DNA of 64,000 nucleotides from Hwanghaeella sp964350445 (GTDB taxonomy: Bacteria; Pseudomonadota; Alphaproteobacteria; UBA8366; Aestuariispiraceae): positions 1-64,000 of the forward strand of contig CAYGKA010000004.1 in assembly GCA_964350445.1 (NCBI GenBank), given 5' to 3'. Both the position numbers and the translations under genes were made by a program. Under the pieces are notes generated by a model. The model did no database searches. It was not told the origin of the DNA and saw nothing but the letters and a program-made list of their open reading frames with translations. Position 1 is the stretch's first letter, and every line of letters starts with the position of its first letter. This document shows, piece after piece, positions 1 through 8,851 of this stretch.

Positions 1-2024
1 CGCGGGTTTCGGACTCCATTTCCGCCACGGCGGCAGAGGAAGAAAGGGCGGCTGCGGCAGAAACGGCGGAAGCGGCTGAACGCGAGATCGCCGCGCCCGA
101 GACCGCCGCGCCCGAGACCGACGCGCCCGAGACCGACATGGGCTTAGGGGAGAGTATCGACGACAGTCTCGACGACGGGGATTTGGGCCCGCCCCTGCCC
201 GATCCATCCGCGCCACCAGACGAAGAGCCCAACCTTGAAGAATCCGAACCCGCTTTAGACATGGCCGATGATGACGCCTGGCCGGATGACGACGCCCTGC
301 CCGACCTTGAGCCCCCCGTTTCGCTCGATGCCGAACCGGAAACGGAAGAGGCGGAGGAAGAACTGGTCCTGGAGATAGAGGGATTGGAATTCGCGACGTC
401 CGACGACGACGGCGAAAGCGACGGCGCCCCGGAAGACATGGCCGACGACATGGCCGACGACATGGCGGAGGAGATGACGGAAGACATGCCGGACCTCCCG
501 GCCTCGGAAGCCGCGCCGGGAAGGGAGCTGGAACCAGAAGCGGAAGCGGAAGCAGAACCAGAAGCGGAATCCGATCCGGAACCGGCGGTTGAAGACGCGC
601 CTGCGCCGGCCCCCGAGGCGGAGATGCCGCAGCCGGTTGCCGCCGAGCCCGCCAAGCCGGTCTCCGTCCAGGAAGCTCTGATGGCGGCGATAGAACTGCA
701 TCGGATCGGCGATCTGGAGGGTGCCGCGCGCGGCTATGAAGGACTGGTGCGCCGGTTCCCCAATTCGGCTGCCGGCTGGATCAATCTGGGCATCGTGCTG
801 CGGCGGCTGAACAAGCTGGACGCGGCCCTGGTTTGCCTGCGCCGCGGCGTGATGCTGAATCCGAAGGACGGCGCATCCTGGTCCAACCTGGGCAATGCAC
901 TGCGGGCGGCGAATTTCCTGGAAGACGCCAAACGCGCGCAGATCAAGGCGATCAGCCTGACCCCCGGCGCGGCGCAGATTCACTACAATATGGGGCTCGT
1001 CACGCGCGATTTCGGCGACCTGGGCGAGGCGGATGCCTGTTTCCGGCGCGCCGAGCTTCTGGGTTACGCCAATCCGGACCTGGCCTGGGACCAATCCTTG
1101 ACCCTGCTGCTGAGCGGCAATCTGGAAGAAGGGTTCGAGGCCTATGAAGCGCGCTGGAATCTGCCGGAAACGAAGCAACGTTATGAGGACCTGCCGCGCT
1201 GGGGCGGGGACATGCAATCCGACAAGACCGTCGTCATCCATGCGGAGCAGGGTTTGGGCGACAGTCTGCAATTCTGCCGGTATGTCCCCAGTTTGAAATC
1301 CCGCGTGGGGCGCTTGATCTTCGACGTTCAGCCGCATCTGGTCGACTTGCTGAAAGCGACTCGCCGGTTCGGCGGGATCGAAATTCATGCCCGGGATCAG
1401 GGCCCGGTCGAAGCGGATATGCAAATGCCGCTGTTGAGCGCGCCGATCCTGTTGCCGCTGGGCGAAAGCGTGCTGCCCGGCCGCGACCCTTACCTGACCC
1501 CGCCGCCGGACGGCCCGCGTATCAACGACGATGCGACGGGTCCGCGCATCGGCATTGCCTGGGCCGGCAAACCGACCCACAAGAACGACGGCAATCGTTC
1601 GACCGGACTTGGCGCTTTCACTGCCTTGTTCGATGTGTTGAACGCGCGTTTCTACAGCCTTCAGATCGGCCCCGCGCAGCAACAGATCCACGACTTGTCG
1701 TTGGGCGCCGTCCTGCAGGATTTGAGCCCGGCGATCCGCAGCTTCGCGGATACGGCGTCCCTGCTCCAGGATCTCGACCTGGTCGTCACTGTCGATACAT
1801 CCGTGGCCCATTTGGCCGGCGCGATGGGCAAGCCGGTCTGGCTCATGCTGCCTTACGCGCCCGATTGGCGCTGGCAGTTGAAGCGGGAGGACAGCCCCTG
1901 GTATCCGAGCATTAGGCTGTTCCGGCAAGCGGGCCCCGGCGATTGGGACAGCGTCTTCATGCGGGTCCGTGCCGCGCTGGACGATTTCATCGACGGTAAA
2001 ACCGGCAGGAACGGCAAAGCTTAA
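1..2024 (+). CDS. TPR protein with C-terminal glycosyltransferase-like domain (5' end outside window)
   Basis: The frame is open to the left edge (codons in register from position 3), so the N-terminus is missing. The first ~220 visible residues are very acidic low-complexity sequence made of Ala/Glu/Asp/Pro repeats. About four TPR units follow (roughly 660-1150; motifs such as AGWINLGIVLRR and ASWSNLGNALR). The C-terminal ~260 residues (about 1220-1990) resemble the GT9/heptosyltransferase-like fold often fused to TPRs, with HAEQGLGDSLQF near its start and VTVDTSVAHLAGAMGKPVW near its end. A role in protein or envelope glycosylation is inference; no acceptor is identifiable. Its TAA stop overlaps the stop of the convergent pdxY inside one TTAA. 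Confidence 0.8.
   Translation, partial: RVSDSISATAAEEERAAAAETAEAAEREIAAPETAAPETDAPETDMGLGESIDDSLDDGDLGPPLPDPSAPPDEEPNLEESEPALDMADDDAWPDDDALPDLEPPVSLDAEPETEEAEEELVLEIEGLEFATSDDDGESDGAPEDMADDMADDMAEEMTEDMPDLPASEAAPGRELEPEAEAEAEPEAESDPEPAVEDAPAPAPEAEMPQPVAAEPAKPVSVQEALMAAIELHRIGDLEGAARGYEGLVRRFPNSAAGWINLGIVLRRLNKLDAALVCLRRGVMLNPKDGASWSNLGNALRAANFLEDAKRAQIKAISLTPGAAQIHYNMGLVTRDFGDLGEADACFRRAELLGYANPDLAWDQSLTLLLSGNLEEGFEAYEARWNLPETKQRYEDLPRWGGDMQSDKTVVIHAEQGLGDSLQFCRYVPSLKSRVGRLIFDVQPHLVDLLKATRRFGGIEIHARDQGPVEADMQMPLLSAPILLPLGESVLPGRDPYLTPPPDGPRINDDATGPRIGIAWAGKPTHKNDGNRSTGLGAFTALFDVLNARFYSLQIGPAQQQIHDLSLGAVLQDLSPAIRSFADTASLLQDLDLVVTVDTSVAHLAGAMGKPVWLMLPYAPDWRWQLKREDSPWYPSIRLFRQAGPGDWDSVFMRVRAALDDFIDGKTGRNGKA
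93..137 (+). repeat. three 15-bp in-frame tandem repeats (APET-A/D)
   Basis: Three consecutive near-identical 15-bp units, GCGCCCGAGACC followed by GCC, GAC or GAC, encode APETA-APETD-APETD in the acidic N-terminal region of the TPR protein. They are in frame and could expand or contract without a frameshift. Confidence 0.8.
435..494 (+). repeat. five degenerate 12-bp in-frame tandem repeats (DMAD)
   Basis: Five 12-bp units based on GACATGGCCGAC run head to tail. The first two are identical and the others diverge. They encode DMAD-DMAD-DMAE-EMTE-DMPD in the acidic linker of the TPR protein. The pattern suggests slippage-driven growth of a disordered, negatively charged segment. Confidence 0.8.
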
Positions 2025-2881
2025 CCTTCCAGCCGGCATGCCTCGAAGCGGTGCGGCGGGGCGACGATCGCATCCTGCGCTTCCACCAGCGCCATTTCAC
2101 GGCCGCCCAATTCCCGTGTCTTGTCCAGCACGGCATAGACCGCGGACAGGGTATCGCCGAGCGCCGTTCCCGGATCTCTCCCCTTCAGCACCGCCGCCAG
2201 GAAAAGCGCCGCCGTCATGTCGCCCGCCCCGTTCGGGTTTATCGGGAAGGTCAGGCGGGGCGTCGCGGCCACCCATGCGTCGTCTTTCGACACCAGCAGC
2301 ATTTCGACCGCGTCGGGCGGTCCGTCCCGGCGTTCCAGGCTGGTCACCAGAACCAGCCGCGGTCCTTTCGCGCACAGGACCCGCGCCGCCGCGATCAACT
2401 CCGGCAGGCTGTCCCCGTCGAAAGGGCTCATCGCCTGAAGTTCGAACTTGTTCGGCGTAAGGATATCCGCGCGCGGCAGGGCGGTTTCCTGCATGAAGCC
2501 GGCAACGCCGTCCGACACATAGAATCCGCGTCCCTCGTCCCCCATCACCGGGTCGCAGCAATAGATTACAGAAGGATTGGCCTGCCGGACCCTGTCGACC
2601 AGGTCTGCAATGACCGATCCCAGATCGGCGTTTCCGATATAGCCGGTCAGCACAGCGTCGCAATCGGCCAGGATGCCGCGATCCTCCATCCCGCGCAGCA
2701 CGTCCCGCACGGTTTCCGGCGACAGCACCGGGCCGCGCCAGCCCTCATAGCCGGTATGGTTCGAAAACAGCACGGTATGCACCGGCCAGACGGTGACGCC
2801 CTGGCGCTGCAACGGAAAGACCGCCGCCGAATTCCCGACATGTCCGAAGCTGACATGGGATTGGATCGAGATGACATTCAT
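2021..2881 (-). CDS. pdxY: pyridoxal kinase PdxY
   Basis: 286 residues, matching the usual PdxY length. It phosphorylates pyridoxal in the PLP salvage pathway in the cytosol. The N-terminal segment MNVISIQSHVSFGHVGNSA and a later LFSNHTGYEGW are typical of the family, as is NPNGAGDMTAALF near the C-terminus (ribokinase-fold anion hole and catalytic Asp). The start is the ATG at 2881, because family similarity begins exactly there; the frame is open a further 79 codons upstream but that part is non-homologous. A GGAAGG lies unusually close to this ATG. Monocistronic and convergent with the TPR gene. Confidence 0.93.
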   Translation of the reverse strand: MNVISIQSHVSFGHVGNSAAVFPLQRQGVTVWPVHTVLFSNHTGYEGWRGPVLSPETVRDVLRGMEDRGILADCDAVLTGYIGNADLGSVIADLVDRVRQANPSVIYCCDPVMGDEGRGFYVSDGVAGFMQETALPRADILTPNKFELQAMSPFDGDSLPELIAAARVLCAKGPRLVLVTSLERRDGPPDAVEMLLVSKDDAWVAATPRLTFPINPNGAGDMTAALFLAAVLKGRDPGTALGDTLSAVYAVLDKTRELGGREMALVEAQDAIVAPPHRFEACRLEG

Positions 2882-3021
2882 GCCTTCCGCGATACACGGC
2901 GGCCCCAGGACTGGCAAGCATCCGTCCCGCCGGGGAACCTTGCCGCGCTTGCTTGTCAAAGAACCCCTACCCGGTATTCTGCGCCGAACCCGGTAATTCC
3001 AATAGAAATGGACCTTCGGCC

Positions 3022-3906
3022 ATGGCCGCCTCCTCCCGCCCCCGCCGCTCCGTTCTCTACATGCCCGGTTCCAACACCCGCGCGATGGAGAAAGGCCGCA
3101 CGCTGACCGCCGACGCACTGATCCTGGATCTTGAGGACGCGGTTGCGTCCGATGCGAAGGAAGCAGCCCGCGCCAACGTCAAAGCCGCCCTTGCACAAGG
3201 CGGTTACGGCAAGCGGGAAATCCTGGTCCGGGTAAACGGGTTGGATTCCCTTTGGGGCGCCGATGACCTCGCTTCGATGGCGGATGCCGGCGCAGACGGC
3301 ATCCTGCTGCCCAAGGTCGAAAGCGGCGAAACGGTCCTGACCGCCCAGAAGATACTCGACGACCATGGCGGACCGGCGGACCTCGCACTCTGGTGCATGA
3401 TCGAAACGCCGTTGGGCGTGCTTCATGCCGAAGAGATCGGCAAATCAACGCCGCGCCTGGGCGGGTTCGTCATGGGGACGTCCGACCTGGCCAAGGACCT
3501 GCACTGCCTGCATACACCGCAACGCCTGCCCTTCATCGCCAGTCTGAACATCGCCGTCCTTGTGGCGCGCGCCTTTGGCCTGGCCGTCTTGGACGGTGTT
3601 CACCTGGACTTGGCAGACGATGCCGGGTTCGAAGCCTCCTGCCGACAGGGTTTGGAACTGGGCTTCGACGGCAAGACGTTGATCCATCCGAAGACGATCG
3701 CCGCCGCAAACGCCGTCTTCGGCCCGACGGACGCGGAGATCGACCACGCCGCCAAGATCATCCAAGCCTTCGAAGCGGCGGCGGCCGTCGGCAAGGGTGT
3801 CGTCGTGCTGGACGGAAAGCTGGTCGAAAACCTGCATGTGGAAGACGCCAAGCGCATCCTTGCCCTGGCTGCGATGATCGAAGAGCTCGACTCCGCGCAG
3901 ACCTGA
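3022..3906 (+). CDS. mcl2: CitE/HpcH-family (3S)-malyl-CoA thioesterase-like protein (Mcl2 type)
   Basis: 294 residues. The CitE/HpcH aldolase fold is shown by RRSVLYMPGSNTRA at the N-terminus, the metal-site LDLEDAV, MIETPLGVLHAEEI, MGTSDLAKDL and FDGKTLIHPKTI. The overall pattern, including the C-terminal VVLDGKLVENLHV, fits the Mcl2 branch, which in Rhodobacter hydrolyses (3S)-malyl-CoA to malate and CoA as the last step of the ethylmalonyl-CoA pathway. It is less like the lyase Mcl1. Starting at MAASS removes a non-homologous upstream extension. Two genes downstream on the same strand is a mesaconyl-CoA hydratase, which supports the assignment. A general citrate-lyase-beta-like role remains possible. 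Confidence 0.75.
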   Translation: MAASSRPRRSVLYMPGSNTRAMEKGRTLTADALILDLEDAVASDAKEAARANVKAALAQGGYGKREILVRVNGLDSLWGADDLASMADAGADGILLPKVESGETVLTAQKILDDHGGPADLALWCMIETPLGVLHAEEIGKSTPRLGGFVMGTSDLAKDLHCLHTPQRLPFIASLNIAVLVARAFGLAVLDGVHLDLADDAGFEASCRQGLELGFDGKTLIHPKTIAAANAVFGPTDAEIDHAAKIIQAFEAAAAVGKGVVVLDGKLVENLHVEDAKRILALAAMIEELDSAQT

Positions 3907-3981
3907 CCGGGCCCCTGGCCCCGGTCGACGCCACCGCTCAACCCGCTGGATTACAGTCGCCTTCGCGTGTAAAGCCCTGCC

Positions 3982-4878
3982 ATGACCGACAACCTCAAGG
4001 GTGCGTTCTTTATCGTCATCTCCTGCGGCTTCATCGCCGCCACCTCGGCGATTGCGAAGAACCTGGGCATGGACGGCGGGGCCGACCTGCATCCGCTGCA
4101 GGTCTCTTTCGGCAGGTTCTTGTTCGGTTTCCTAACCCTTGTTCCTTTCGCAATCATCAAGAAGCCGTCCTTCCAGAGCGCGCGTTGGTCGCGGCATATG
4201 GGGCGCGTCTTTTTCGGATGGGCAGGCGTATCGGCCATGTTCGCCGCGGTCGCGCTGATGCCGCTCGCCAACGCCACCGCCATCAGTTTCCTGAGCCCTT
4301 TCTTCGCCATGATTCTCGCCATTCTGTTCCTGGGCGAGCGGGCCGGCCCCTGGCGCTGGGGCGCCGCCGGCATCGCGTTCTCCGGTGTCGTCGTTTTGAC
4401 CCAACCCGGCACCGACGCTTTCCAGCCAACCGCGCTGGTCGCCTTGATGGCGGCCATGCTCATGGGAACGGAGCTGGTCTTCATAAAGAGCCTGACCGGA
4501 AACGAACCCCCGCTTCGCATCCTGCTCATCAACAACGGCGTGGGCGCCCTTCTGTCTGGATGCGCCGCGGCTTTTTTCTGGGAACCGGTCAGCGTCCCGC
4601 AATGGGTCATGCTGGCCTCCATCGGCACCGTCATGGTCACCGCGCAAACCTTCTTTCTGCGCGGCATGAAACTGGGTGAGGCGAACTACGTCGCCCCTTT
4701 CATGTACACGACACTGCTCTACGCCGCGCTCTACGGAATGCTTTTCTTCGGGGAAGTCCCCTCGCTTATGACCCTGGCCGGCGCCGTCCTGATCCTGACT
4801 GGCGCCGCTATCCTGGGTTGGCGTGAACGACGGGCCGGCCTGAAAGAGCCGATCGCTGCGCCATTTCCAGACCGTTGA
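3982..4878 (+). CDS. EamA/DMT-family transporter
   Basis: 298 residues, about ten predicted membrane helices in two EamA repeats (for example FFIVISCGFIAATSAIA in the first and FLRGMKLGEANYVAPFMY in the second). This is the drug/metabolite transporter superfamily, inner membrane. The substrate cannot be read from the sequence. It lies 75 bp after the malyl-CoA thioesterase gene and 78 bp before the mesaconyl-CoA hydratase gene, all on the same strand, so co-transcription and a link to C4/C5 acid movement are possible but inferred. Confidence 0.85.
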   Translation: MTDNLKGAFFIVISCGFIAATSAIAKNLGMDGGADLHPLQVSFGRFLFGFLTLVPFAIIKKPSFQSARWSRHMGRVFFGWAGVSAMFAAVALMPLANATAISFLSPFFAMILAILFLGERAGPWRWGAAGIAFSGVVVLTQPGTDAFQPTALVALMAAMLMGTELVFIKSLTGNEPPLRILLINNGVGALLSGCAAAFFWEPVSVPQWVMLASIGTVMVTAQTFFLRGMKLGEANYVAPFMYTTLLYAALYGMLFFGEVPSLMTLAGAVLILTGAAILGWRERRAGLKEPIAAPFPDR

Positions 4879-4956
4879 TTACGGCCATCGATTCCCGCGC
4901 GACCCCTGATATACTGATCCAAAGCCGGCACGGACCGGCCAAGCAGGGAGGCTGAT

Positions 4957-5988
4957 ATGAGCAAGACGCAGGAAGGCCGCTTTTTCGAGGATTTTTCACT
5001 GGGTGAGGTGATCGAACATGCCCTGCCACGGACACTGACGGAGGGCGACGCCGCCCTGTATCAATCCCTGACCGGATCCCGCTTTGCCTTGCAATCGTCT
5101 GAGACGTTCGCGCGGCGGGCCGGTTATGACCGCATGCCGCTGGACGACATGCTGGTCTTCAACGTCATTGTAGGAAAGAGCGTTCCGGACATCGCTCTGA
5201 ATGCTATCGCCAATCTTGGTTATGCGGAATGCGACTTCCTCCGGCAAATCTATATCGGTGAAACCGTGGGCGCGCGATCAACGGTCATCGGCCTGAAGGA
5301 AAATTCGGATGGCGAAACCGGAACCGTCTATGTCCGCACCGAAGGCATGGACCACCGCAATGTTCCGATATTGACCTTCGTGCGATGGGTATTGATTCCG
5401 AAACGGGACCCCAAGTCGAAATGCCCCGCCCCAGTTGTGCCGGACCTTGCATCCGCTGTGGAGCGCCTGACCATCCCGCGCCACAAACTGAACAGGCATT
5501 GGGAATCGAAAGAGTCCGGCTCACCCTATTTCTGGGACGACTACGCGACCGGTGAAAAGATCGACCACCGCGACGGCTTCACCGTGGAAGAAGCCGAACA
5601 CATGATGGCGACACGCCTGTATCAGAACAACAGCCGCGCACATTTTGACGCCCATCTTGCGATGAGCACACGGTTTGGAAAACGTGTGGTCTTTGGCGGG
5701 CATGTCATCAGCATCGCGCGCGCCCTCAGCCACAACGGGCTCGGCAACGCCTGCATCATCTCAGCCATCAACGGCGGCAAGCACACCGCCCCGACATTCG
5801 CCGGCGATACGATATACGCTTGGTCCGAGGTGCTCTCGGCGCAGGCCCTGGAAAACCGGACCGATATCGGCGCGCTGAGGCTGCGCACGCGGGCGATCAA
5901 GAATCGCCCGGCAACCGACTTCCCGGCCGAAAGCAAGGATATCGTCCTGGACCTGGACTATACCGTCCTGCTGCCGAGGCACCGGTGA
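4957..5988 (+). CDS. mch: MaoC-family mesaconyl-CoA hydratase (beta-methylmalyl-CoA dehydratase)
   Basis: 343 residues, the length of Mch of the ethylmalonyl-CoA pathway, and a double hot-dog architecture. The first half starts GRFFEDFSLGEVIEHALPRTLTE... and the second has SPYFWDDYATGEKIDHRDG, RLYQNNSRAHFDAH and VVFGGHVISIARALS, which carry the hydratase-type Asn/His/Asp residues. It would interconvert mesaconyl-CoA and (2R,3S)-beta-methylmalyl-CoA. A strong ribosome site (GGGAGG) precedes ATG 4957. The partner thioesterase lies ~1 kb upstream. The crotonyl-CoA carboxylase/reductase and mutases of the pathway are not in this window. Confidence 0.85.
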   Translation: MSKTQEGRFFEDFSLGEVIEHALPRTLTEGDAALYQSLTGSRFALQSSETFARRAGYDRMPLDDMLVFNVIVGKSVPDIALNAIANLGYAECDFLRQIYIGETVGARSTVIGLKENSDGETGTVYVRTEGMDHRNVPILTFVRWVLIPKRDPKSKCPAPVVPDLASAVERLTIPRHKLNRHWESKESGSPYFWDDYATGEKIDHRDGFTVEEAEHMMATRLYQNNSRAHFDAHLAMSTRFGKRVVFGGHVISIARALSHNGLGNACIISAINGGKHTAPTFAGDTIYAWSEVLSAQALENRTDIGALRLRTRAIKNRPATDFPAESKDIVLDLDYTVLLPRHR

Positions 5989-6007
5989 CACCGTCACCGA
6001 ATGGACG

Positions 6008-6649
6008 TCAGGATGCAGCCTGCAGGGCACGCTCGACGAACATCAACCGGTCCTGCCCATAGAAGGCCTCACCATCGACCACATAGGTCGGCGCACCGAT
6101 ATAGCCCCGCTCGACCATTTCCTGGGAATTGGCTTTGACTTGCGCCTGCGCGGCCCCATCAAGCGCCCGTTGCCGGAGTTCCTGCGCGTCGAAGCCGCAG
6201 GCTGCGCACAGCGGATCGGTGACCGCCGCGTCGGCAATATCCGTATCGTCCCGCCAGAGAGCCGCCAGGATTTCAAAGCTTAGGCAGTCGACATCCCCCT
6301 CACCGCCCGATTGGACGATATCCTGCGCGGCGGCCACGAGGCCGGAGGGCAATTCCATCGTGCCGTAGTGATGAACCGGATCGGGAATGATCGGAATGCC
6401 CAGGTAATCGCCCCAGCGTTCCATGTCCTTTTCCTGCATGCGCCACCATGCCTTGGATCGCTTTTCGAAGGGGAGCCCGCCGGCGGCGGGCACGACGATG
6501 GACAGCAGGGCGGGCCGATGGACGACCCGACGTCCGTATTTCCTCGCCAGATCGTAGAGGCGCTGAGCACCGAGATAGGTGTAGGAGGAACGGATCGAGT
6601 AGAAATACTCTATTTCCCTCGATCCGGCCTTATTCACGTCCTCCGCCAT
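6008..6649 (-). CDS. DsbA-fold 2-hydroxychromene-2-carboxylate isomerase-like protein
   Basis: 213 residues. Thioredoxin-fold protein of the GST-kappa/HCCA isomerase group: IEYFYSIRSSYTYLGAQRL at the N-terminus, with serines where DsbA has CxxC, and the cis-proline segment IGAPTYVVDGEAFYGQDRL at the C-terminus. The absence of a CxxC argues against a disulfide oxidase. It is likely cytosolic and glutathione-dependent, either an aromatic catabolism isomerase or a general GSH-S-transferase. The start ATG 6649 has GAGGGGAAGG just upstream. Divergent from the AEC transporter gene and convergent with mch. Confidence 0.82.
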   Translation of the reverse strand: MAEDVNKAGSREIEYFYSIRSSYTYLGAQRLYDLARKYGRRVVHRPALLSIVVPAAGGLPFEKRSKAWWRMQEKDMERWGDYLGIPIIPDPVHHYGTMELPSGLVAAAQDIVQSGGEGDVDCLSFEILAALWRDDTDIADAAVTDPLCAACGFDAQELRQRALDGAAQAQVKANSQEMVERGYIGAPTYVVDGEAFYGQDRLMFVERALQAAS

Positions 6650-6732
6650 CGCCTTCCCCTCCCGTTCCGGGTTAGTGTTTGCATCCGTTTCCCTTACCCC
6701 CGGCAAACGCCTCAAGTGACGGCAAAAGTCAA

Positions 6733-7692
6733 ATGACAGCTCTGCTCATTCCAATTCTTTCCGCAATCTTCCCCATCTTCGCCGTGGTGGTCCTGGGGTC
6801 GACCTTGCGGCGCAGCGGGTTTCTGGCTGCGACATTCTGGGACGGTTTGGACAAGGCTATCTTTTGGATTCTGTTTCCCTGCCTGCTGTTCGCCGTAACA
6901 GGCAGGGCCAATCTGAGCGGTCCGGACACGGTGAACATGGCAATCGTTCTGGTCGCCTCCACCTTGGGAACGGCCTTCCTGGCGCGGTTGAGCAAGCCGC
7001 TTATCGGCCTTCCCGACCGATCCTTCGTCGCCGTCTATCAAAGCGCCTTTCGCATGAACGCCTATGTCGGGCTCGCCGCGAGCGCGTCTCTGTTGGGTGC
7101 GACGGGGTCGGCCTTCGCCGCGATCGCCGTGGCCATAGTCGCCCCGATGATCAACACGCTGGGGGTGATCGCGCTGGCCGGCATGAATGGCCGTGCAAAT
7201 GGGACACGCCCGTCCGTCTTCAGCCTCGTTCGCAGCGTGGTCACCAACCCTTTGATTCTGTCCACCCTCGCCGGCGCCGCCGTCAACCTGCTTGGCGTAC
7301 CCTTTCCGGAAGCCGTTTGGGACACCGTCGATGTGATCGGAAAGGCCGCGCTGCCGATGGCGCTGTTGAGCGTCGGGGCCGGCGTGCGCCTGCGCGCCCT
7401 GAAATCAGCGGGCTGGCCGGTTGGCGTCGGTGCATTCCTGAAACTGATCGCCGCCCCCGTCATTACCGTCGCCACGGCCTTGGCGCTCGGCTTCTCGGGC
7501 CCCGCCGCGCTGGTCGCCGTCATATTCACAGCACCGCCCGCCAGTGTCAGTTCCTATCAGATGACGAAAGCAATGGGCGGAGACGCCGACCTGATGGCCG
7601 CCTGCATCTCCGTGCAGACGATCGCCGCGTCGCTGACCATGACGATTGTCCTCCTCTATGCGACCGCCTTGTTCCTGCCCCATGGATTGTGA
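6733..7692 (+). CDS. AEC-family transporter (auxin efflux carrier fold)
   Basis: 319 residues with about ten hydrophobic helices in two inverted five-helix halves. It starts at LLIPILSAIFPIFAVVVLGS and has the family's GKAALPMALLSVGAGVRL in the second half and APPASVSSYQMTKAMGGD near the end. In bacteria this family exports or imports organic acids such as malate or malonate; the substrate here is unknown. The ATG at 6733 is chosen because the hydrophobic first helix begins there. Divergent from the isomerase gene. Confidence 0.85.
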   Translation: MTALLIPILSAIFPIFAVVVLGSTLRRSGFLAATFWDGLDKAIFWILFPCLLFAVTGRANLSGPDTVNMAIVLVASTLGTAFLARLSKPLIGLPDRSFVAVYQSAFRMNAYVGLAASASLLGATGSAFAAIAVAIVAPMINTLGVIALAGMNGRANGTRPSVFSLVRSVVTNPLILSTLAGAAVNLLGVPFPEAVWDTVDVIGKAALPMALLSVGAGVRLRALKSAGWPVGVGAFLKLIAAPVITVATALALGFSGPAALVAVIFTAPPASVSSYQMTKAMGGDADLMAACISVQTIAASLTMTIVLLYATALFLPHGL

Positions 7693-7815
7693 GGGGCGGA
7701 TTGTGCGGGGGCGGATCGTGACACCAAGAGTGTGACGGCCGGATTGTAACGCAGGTTTCAACAACACTTGGCCCATGCGCGTTGCCGGTTTGGGCGACCA
7801 ACCGTATAACGGCAG

Positions 7816-7834
7816 CACCCTTAGGGGTGTTTTG
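7816..7834 (+). terminator. weak intrinsic terminator-like hairpin
   Basis: CACCC-TTAG-GGGTG followed by TTTT, between the AEC transporter and hldD. The stem is only five base pairs, so termination would be partial at best. Upstream of it (7691-7720) is a degenerate tandem pair of a GGGGCGGATTGTG-like unit with no obvious function. Confidence 0.3.
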
Positions 7835-7862
7835 GACAAATCGGACAAATGGGGCCGACGGC

Positions 7863-8846
7863 ATGATCTTGGTTACAGGCGGCGCGGGTTTCATCGGGTC
7901 GAACTTGGTCGCGGGAATGGCGCAAGCGGGTCTTGGGCCGGTCGCGGTTTGCGATGTCTTCGGCCACGACGCCAAATGGAAGAACCTGGCCAAGCACCCT
8001 GTTCATGAGGTCGTCGACCCGGCAGACCTGTCTGAATTCCTGAAACGCCAAGGATCGTCGATCGACGCGGTCTTCCACATGGGCGCGATTTCGGCGACGA
8101 CGGAAACCGATGTGGACCTGATCATGCGCACCAACCTGACGCTGAGCCAGGTGCTATGGCGGTTCTGCCAGCAGGCCGGGTGCCCGATGATCTACGCGTC
8201 CTCTGCCGCGACCTATGGCGACGGATCGCAAGGCTTCACCGACAGTAACGACGCAGCTGCGCTGGCCGCCCTTCAACCGTTGAACCCCTATGGCTGGTCC
8301 AAGAAACTGTTCGATGATTTCGCCATCGCCGAAGCGACAAAGGGCAGCGCACCGCCGTTCTGGGCCGGGCTGAAATTCTTCAACGTCTACGGCCCGAACG
8401 AGTATCATAAGGGCGGGCAGCGATCGGTCGCGCATCAATTGTTTGAACAGATCCGGGATACGGGGCAGGTCCGCCTGTTCAAGTCCCACCATCCCGACTA
8501 TGGCGACGGCGGACAGTTGCGCGACTTCGTCCATGTCGACGACTGCGTGAAATTGATGATCTGGCTGCTGCGGGAACGGCCCTTGAGCGGCGTCTACAAT
8601 TGCGGCACGGGCAAAGCCCGCAGCTTCAAGGACTTGGCGTTGGCGACGTTTGCCGCCATGGACCGGGACGCGAAAATAGACTTCATCGATACGCCGGAAG
8701 GGATCCGCCGACACTATCAGTACTTCACGGAAGCGGATATGAGCCGTGTTCGTTCGACCGGCTACGACGCCAATGTGATGAGCCTGGAAGATGGTGTTGC
8801 CGGCTACATCAAGGACTTCCTGGCCACCGACGACCCGTATCGGTAA
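7863..8846 (+). CDS. hldD: ADP-L-glycero-D-manno-heptose 6-epimerase
   Basis: 327 residues. Extended SDR epimerase: ILVTGGAGFIGSNL (Rossmann glycine motif) at the start, FHMGAISATTETD, SSAATYGDG, and the catalytic Tyr-x3-Lys in NPYGWSKKLFD. The C-terminal half has GLKFFNVYGPNEYHKG and RDFVHVDDCV, characteristic of HldD/RfaD. It converts ADP-D-glycero- to ADP-L-glycero-mannoheptose for the LPS inner core. The start at ATG 7863 coincides with the first Rossmann strand. Five bases separate its stop from lgt. Confidence 0.95.
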   Translation: MILVTGGAGFIGSNLVAGMAQAGLGPVAVCDVFGHDAKWKNLAKHPVHEVVDPADLSEFLKRQGSSIDAVFHMGAISATTETDVDLIMRTNLTLSQVLWRFCQQAGCPMIYASSAATYGDGSQGFTDSNDAAALAALQPLNPYGWSKKLFDDFAIAEATKGSAPPFWAGLKFFNVYGPNEYHKGGQRSVAHQLFEQIRDTGQVRLFKSHHPDYGDGGQLRDFVHVDDCVKLMIWLLRERPLSGVYNCGTGKARSFKDLALATFAAMDRDAKIDFIDTPEGIRRHYQYFTEADMSRVRSTGYDANVMSLEDGVAGYIKDFLATDDPYR

Positions 8847-8851
8847 GCGAA

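Noticed and set aside
255..2039. 594-codon open frame on the minus strand opposite the TPR protein gene
   Set aside because: Low-complexity Arg/Phe-rich translation with no domain; it mirrors the high-GC acidic coding strand and its antisense product is an artefact of codon bias.
3393..4679. 428-codon plus-strand frame overlapping the thioesterase and DMT transporter genes
   Set aside because: Arg-rich, no recognisable fold, and fully overlaps two well-supported genes in another frame.
7691..7720. Degenerate tandem GGGGCGGATTGTG-like repeat after the AEC transporter gene
   Set aside because: Only two copies with mismatches, no flanking feature; not enough to call a functional repeat.
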